Shown here in pieces: positions 61,051 to 64,000 of a stretch of DNA of 64,000 nucleotides. The stretch covers positions 4,712,001 through 4,776,000 of the forward strand of contig LR990067.1 of the NCBI GenBank assembly GCA_905147135.1, given 5' to 3'. The notes beneath the pieces were generated by a model. The model was not told the DNA's origin. It ran no database searches and saw nothing but the letters and a program-made list of their open reading frames with translations. The position numbers and the translations under genes were made by a program. The stretch comes from Blastobasis lacticolella. Lineage: Eukaryota > Arthropoda > Insecta > Lepidoptera > Blastobasidae. Positions within the stretch are counted from its first letter, which is position 1. Each line of letters opens with the position of its first letter.

Positions 61051-61460
61051 ATTTTCAGGCCTTTGTCCCAGTCGCTGAAACGAAACTCATAACTCAAAAA
61101 AATGTGCATAATGTTTTACGAACACTGCTATCTGCTTTATATATAGAGTATCAAGTCGCTGTCTTTATCAATCCGAAGTATCCCCGCCGAGATATTTTAA
61201 TTAGTAATACAGTGTAACGGACATAGATAGGAGCAAATAATGAGAAAACGAGTTAATCTATATTAAATTACCTAAACAATGTCAAATTATAACAATACGA
61301 TAAGTAGTGTTTGAAATACAGCTTTCGGTATTCAATAAAAAAGTAAAAGATCAATGTTCATTCCTTACTTTTCTTCATCTAAATTTTTTGAAAAGTGATA
61401 GCTGTAACGAGAAAATTATTATTTTATTTTATTATTTAGCATATGAATTTAATAAAAAAC
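61051..61460. other. No gene seen
   Basis: AT-rich flank of the LINE fragment. The plus-strand frame at 60987-61217 is antisense to it and unrecognised. Confidence 0.4.
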
Positions 61461-61464
61461 AACA

Positions 61465-61598
61465 GTGAGGGAAAATATCACATTCAGATGATTCAATATG
61501 TAACCATGATCCAATCTGGTCAGTTTCCCCTGGTAGCAGGGTCACGGAGGTCACACACGCGAGAGCACAATAAGGGACATTAACACCAAGATGATCAT
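61465..61598 (+). repeat. tRNA-derived SINE fragment
   Basis: CAGTGAGGGAAAATATCACA through GGACATTAACACCAAGATG. Confidence 0.7.
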
Positions 61599-62022
61599 TT
61601 TGTAACATCGCGGGAGAACACCTCCATGCGATAAAGTGAACTACAAAAACCATTGTACACACATCTATCAAATTGATGTCGTTTTGTAGTTAAATTCATA
61701 AACTATGAAATGTCTGTAATAATTTTCTAATAACTGGTGTCATTCTTTGATTCGGCAGGGTTGTAGTAAGAAAACACCGTTAACAATATAAAAGTAAAAT
61801 GATTTCTTCTAGAACTTAACGCGGGAGAGTGTGCGGTACCTCTCGCTTCCGAGCCGGTCCCCTTATCTATCATGCTATCGACGCTCCTAATTAAGAGTAA
61901 TCACGTGAAATACTCATCCAAGTATTGATATTGTTATATTTTCTGAGCAATAACGTGTTTACCTATTTATCTATCCAAAGTTCAAAATATTATCAAGCGG
62001 CCCTCAAAAAAACACAATCATC

Positions 62023-62266
62023 AGCATCATCACAGCCCATAACAGTCCACTGCAGGACTAAGGGCCTCTCCCAGGAAAAGGGAGTCTCCATGCTTGGCCG
62101 TCGGGTTTGAGATCGCAGTGTTATAAATATAACAAAAGAAAACGCTGCTGCCCATTTCCCAGCCTACGGGGACTAGATCTGTTGCCTCGAAATTATTAGG
62201 CGCCTTGTACGACACCCACGAGTGTAAGGGGTGGGTGCTATTCTACACTGCCGGACACCACACGGC
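62023..62266 (-). repeat. Repeat family P copy
   Basis: CATCACAGCCCATAACAGTC through GCCGGACACCACACGGCC. Confidence 0.78.
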
Positions 62267-62407
62267 CAAAAAAGCAATTTCAAAAAACCTTTTCATTGAA
62301 AAATTAATTAATCAATGATATACCTGCATATACCTACATAGGACTAAGTATAGGCGTCACTCCATCCGAGAGTAAGTAGCTACCTACATCGGTGGGGCTT
62401 GAGCATT

Positions 62408-62640
62408 TTTTATACCACTAAGGTGGCAAACAAGCTCACAACAACAGCATTTATACGCGCCGCGCTGGAATCTGTCCGCCGCCTCCCTATGTGTGTTTTA
62501 ACTTTTGTTAATTTTTCACGTAACTTTGAGACGATATTCTTTTTAAAATTATTTCAAAATTTATGAATTATAGATGTTATGGGCGACAGTTACCACTTAC
62601 CATCAGGTGGGCTGTCTGCTCGTTTGTCGCTGAGTAACAT
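62408..62640. repeat. Two LINE tail fragments
   Basis: 62408-62440 is the minus form GGTGGCAAACAAGCT; 62563-62640 is the plus form ACCATCAGGTGGGCTGTCTG. Confidence 0.5.
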
Positions 62641-62779
62641 AAAAAAAATTCAGCGACTTTGGGCATTAGAAGGTGAAGTATTTTTGGAAAGTTCCATGCC
62701 TTCTTCAACCTTAAACCAAACCCGCACAATGGTGAAAAATAACGAACTTTGTTTTTCACCAATAAATATTGATTAGGAG

Positions 62780-63860
62780 ATTTTGCTACCTACACAAGAG
62801 GATAAACTTTATCTAATCTAAAAAGATTCACAAAAGTGAGTTTTAAACCTACACACTAATCACGAAATATGAAGAAAATGTATCTACTTTTATACTTTTT
62901 ATACTTATTTAAAATGTGCTTCCATTTCTATATTTCCTTTTTAATTTTTTTATATTAACAATTTTATATCTACAGACCATAAGTAGATACCTATCCACTC
63001 CATTTAGTACTGTAGTTGTTTGTGAAAATATTATAATTAGTAATTTCCTGCCTCATCTGAATCAGGAAATGATGTAGTTTATTTATGACTCCCAGCACTC
63101 TCTATCGTCAACGTCATCTGTTTGCTATAACGACATGTAGGTAGAGTAGGCCAATTAAGCGCTAAACATGGAAACGACACATGTTTCATTTTTGATACTC
63201 TCAGTTTCATATAGCTCTCACAGTTGATACCTTTATCTTCAGTCGAGAACATTTCTGATATTAAGAATTAACGTACTTATATGTATTGTAAATAGGGTAC
63301 CTACCTACGGGCAATAAAAAAAGCAAAAAAAGATAAAATTGTTATTACCTCTTCGTAGCAATAGCTTCAGTTGAGTTAAGGAAAGAGTTTATTTCTGATA
63401 TTATGCATTAACGTCCAAAATTTTTTTTCCCTTCTAAGATGGCAAACAAGCTTACGACCTGCCCGATGGTAAGCAGTCACCTAAGTAGGTACCTAGGAAC
63501 CCACATGCAATAAAAATTAAAACAAACAAAACTCCGGATTTACTGACGGTTTTCATCAAACAATATTTTATCATGTACCTCTTTGTTTGTTGAAAGTATT
63601 TGTTCAGTCTAAATTCTCTCAGAGTTGACACATTTCTCTTCAGTCGAGTACATTTCTGATATTAAGCATTACCGTACTGAAGTGGGTGTACCTATACCTG
63701 TGCAAGAAAAAAATTCAATCAAAATTTAACTTCACTTTCTATCGGTTTCCATAAAAATAATATTTTTTTGTTTTCATGCCTTTACTTGCTGAAAGTTATC
63801 ATACCTGCTACCAGCTCTAATTTTTTTAAACCCGTAACTTCAAATTAGGAAGCGCCATGA
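62780..63860. other. AT-rich end region with a 400-bp-spaced duplication
   Basis: CATTTCTGATATTAAG with flanking TTCAGTCGAG occurs near 63240 and 63640, and a third partial form near 63385. A LINE tail fragment (minus) lies at 63436-63482. No gene. Confidence 0.45.
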
Positions 63861-64000
63861 CACCGAAGCGGCAAGTCGCAGTTGAAAGTTCAAATGCCAA
63901 AGTAAAGCATGCGGAAACAGGCCTGGCGCGGAGTTGTCAAATATTAATTTACGTTTGGGGTACCGTTGGAATTTATTAGGATGGGTGTTTAATACAATAC

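Overview
The window reads as a nuclear genome segment from a moth or butterfly. It is AT-rich and intron-rich, and it is dense in tRNA-derived SINEs, 3' tails of LINEs and short palindromic DNA transposons. Only about 2 kb is recognisable coding sequence of the host. No prokaryotic features, CRISPR arrays or operons are present. The Lepidoptera assignment is inference from the repeat style and the protein families; no species can be named.

Left end (1-13,300): a complete three-exon HINT1 gene (histidine triad nucleotide-binding protein, 128 aa) lies on the plus strand at 254-1546. Facing it on the minus strand is a second HINT-like gene with the same intron positions and phases (exons 13206-13286, 10374-10488, 8875-9032; 117 aa). 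All three histidines of its HIT active-site motif are replaced. A further minus-strand HINT last exon at 2659-2831 has no exon 1 or 2 of its own that I can find. It could be an alternative terminal exon of the second gene or a relic. Between these pieces lie a hAT-like element with a perfect 8-bp target duplication (4247-5170), a LINE 5' fragment (about 6470-7370) and terminal-inverted-repeat elements.

Middle (13,300-30,300): no host gene was found. It holds RTE-like and CR1-like LINE fragments, SINEs and many foldback elements. One is a nested stack near 26-27 kb in which two transposons with intact target duplications sit inside a third.

Right half (30,554-56,437, minus strand): all nine coding exons of Mgat1, the Golgi N-acetylglucosaminyltransferase I that starts hybrid and complex N-glycan synthesis, can be joined with consensus splice sites and consistent phases into a 460-aa protein. 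Four of its nine exons have partial tandem copies beside them. Exon 2 has at least three copies of its 5' part. Exon 5 has two extra copies of its 3' end, one with an intact splice donor. Exon 8 has at least four extra complete or partial copies. The end of exon 9, with the stop codon, is iterated as a 54-bp tandem repeat downstream.

Right end (56,438-64,000): no recognised gene. It holds foldback elements, LINE tails, SINE copies, one unassigned 96-codon open frame at 57849-58139 and long AT-rich stretches. The most notable results are the catalytically altered HINT paralogue with its spare terminal exon, and the exon-derived tandem repeats of Mgat1. Repeat boundaries are read by eye and approximate unless a target duplication is stated.
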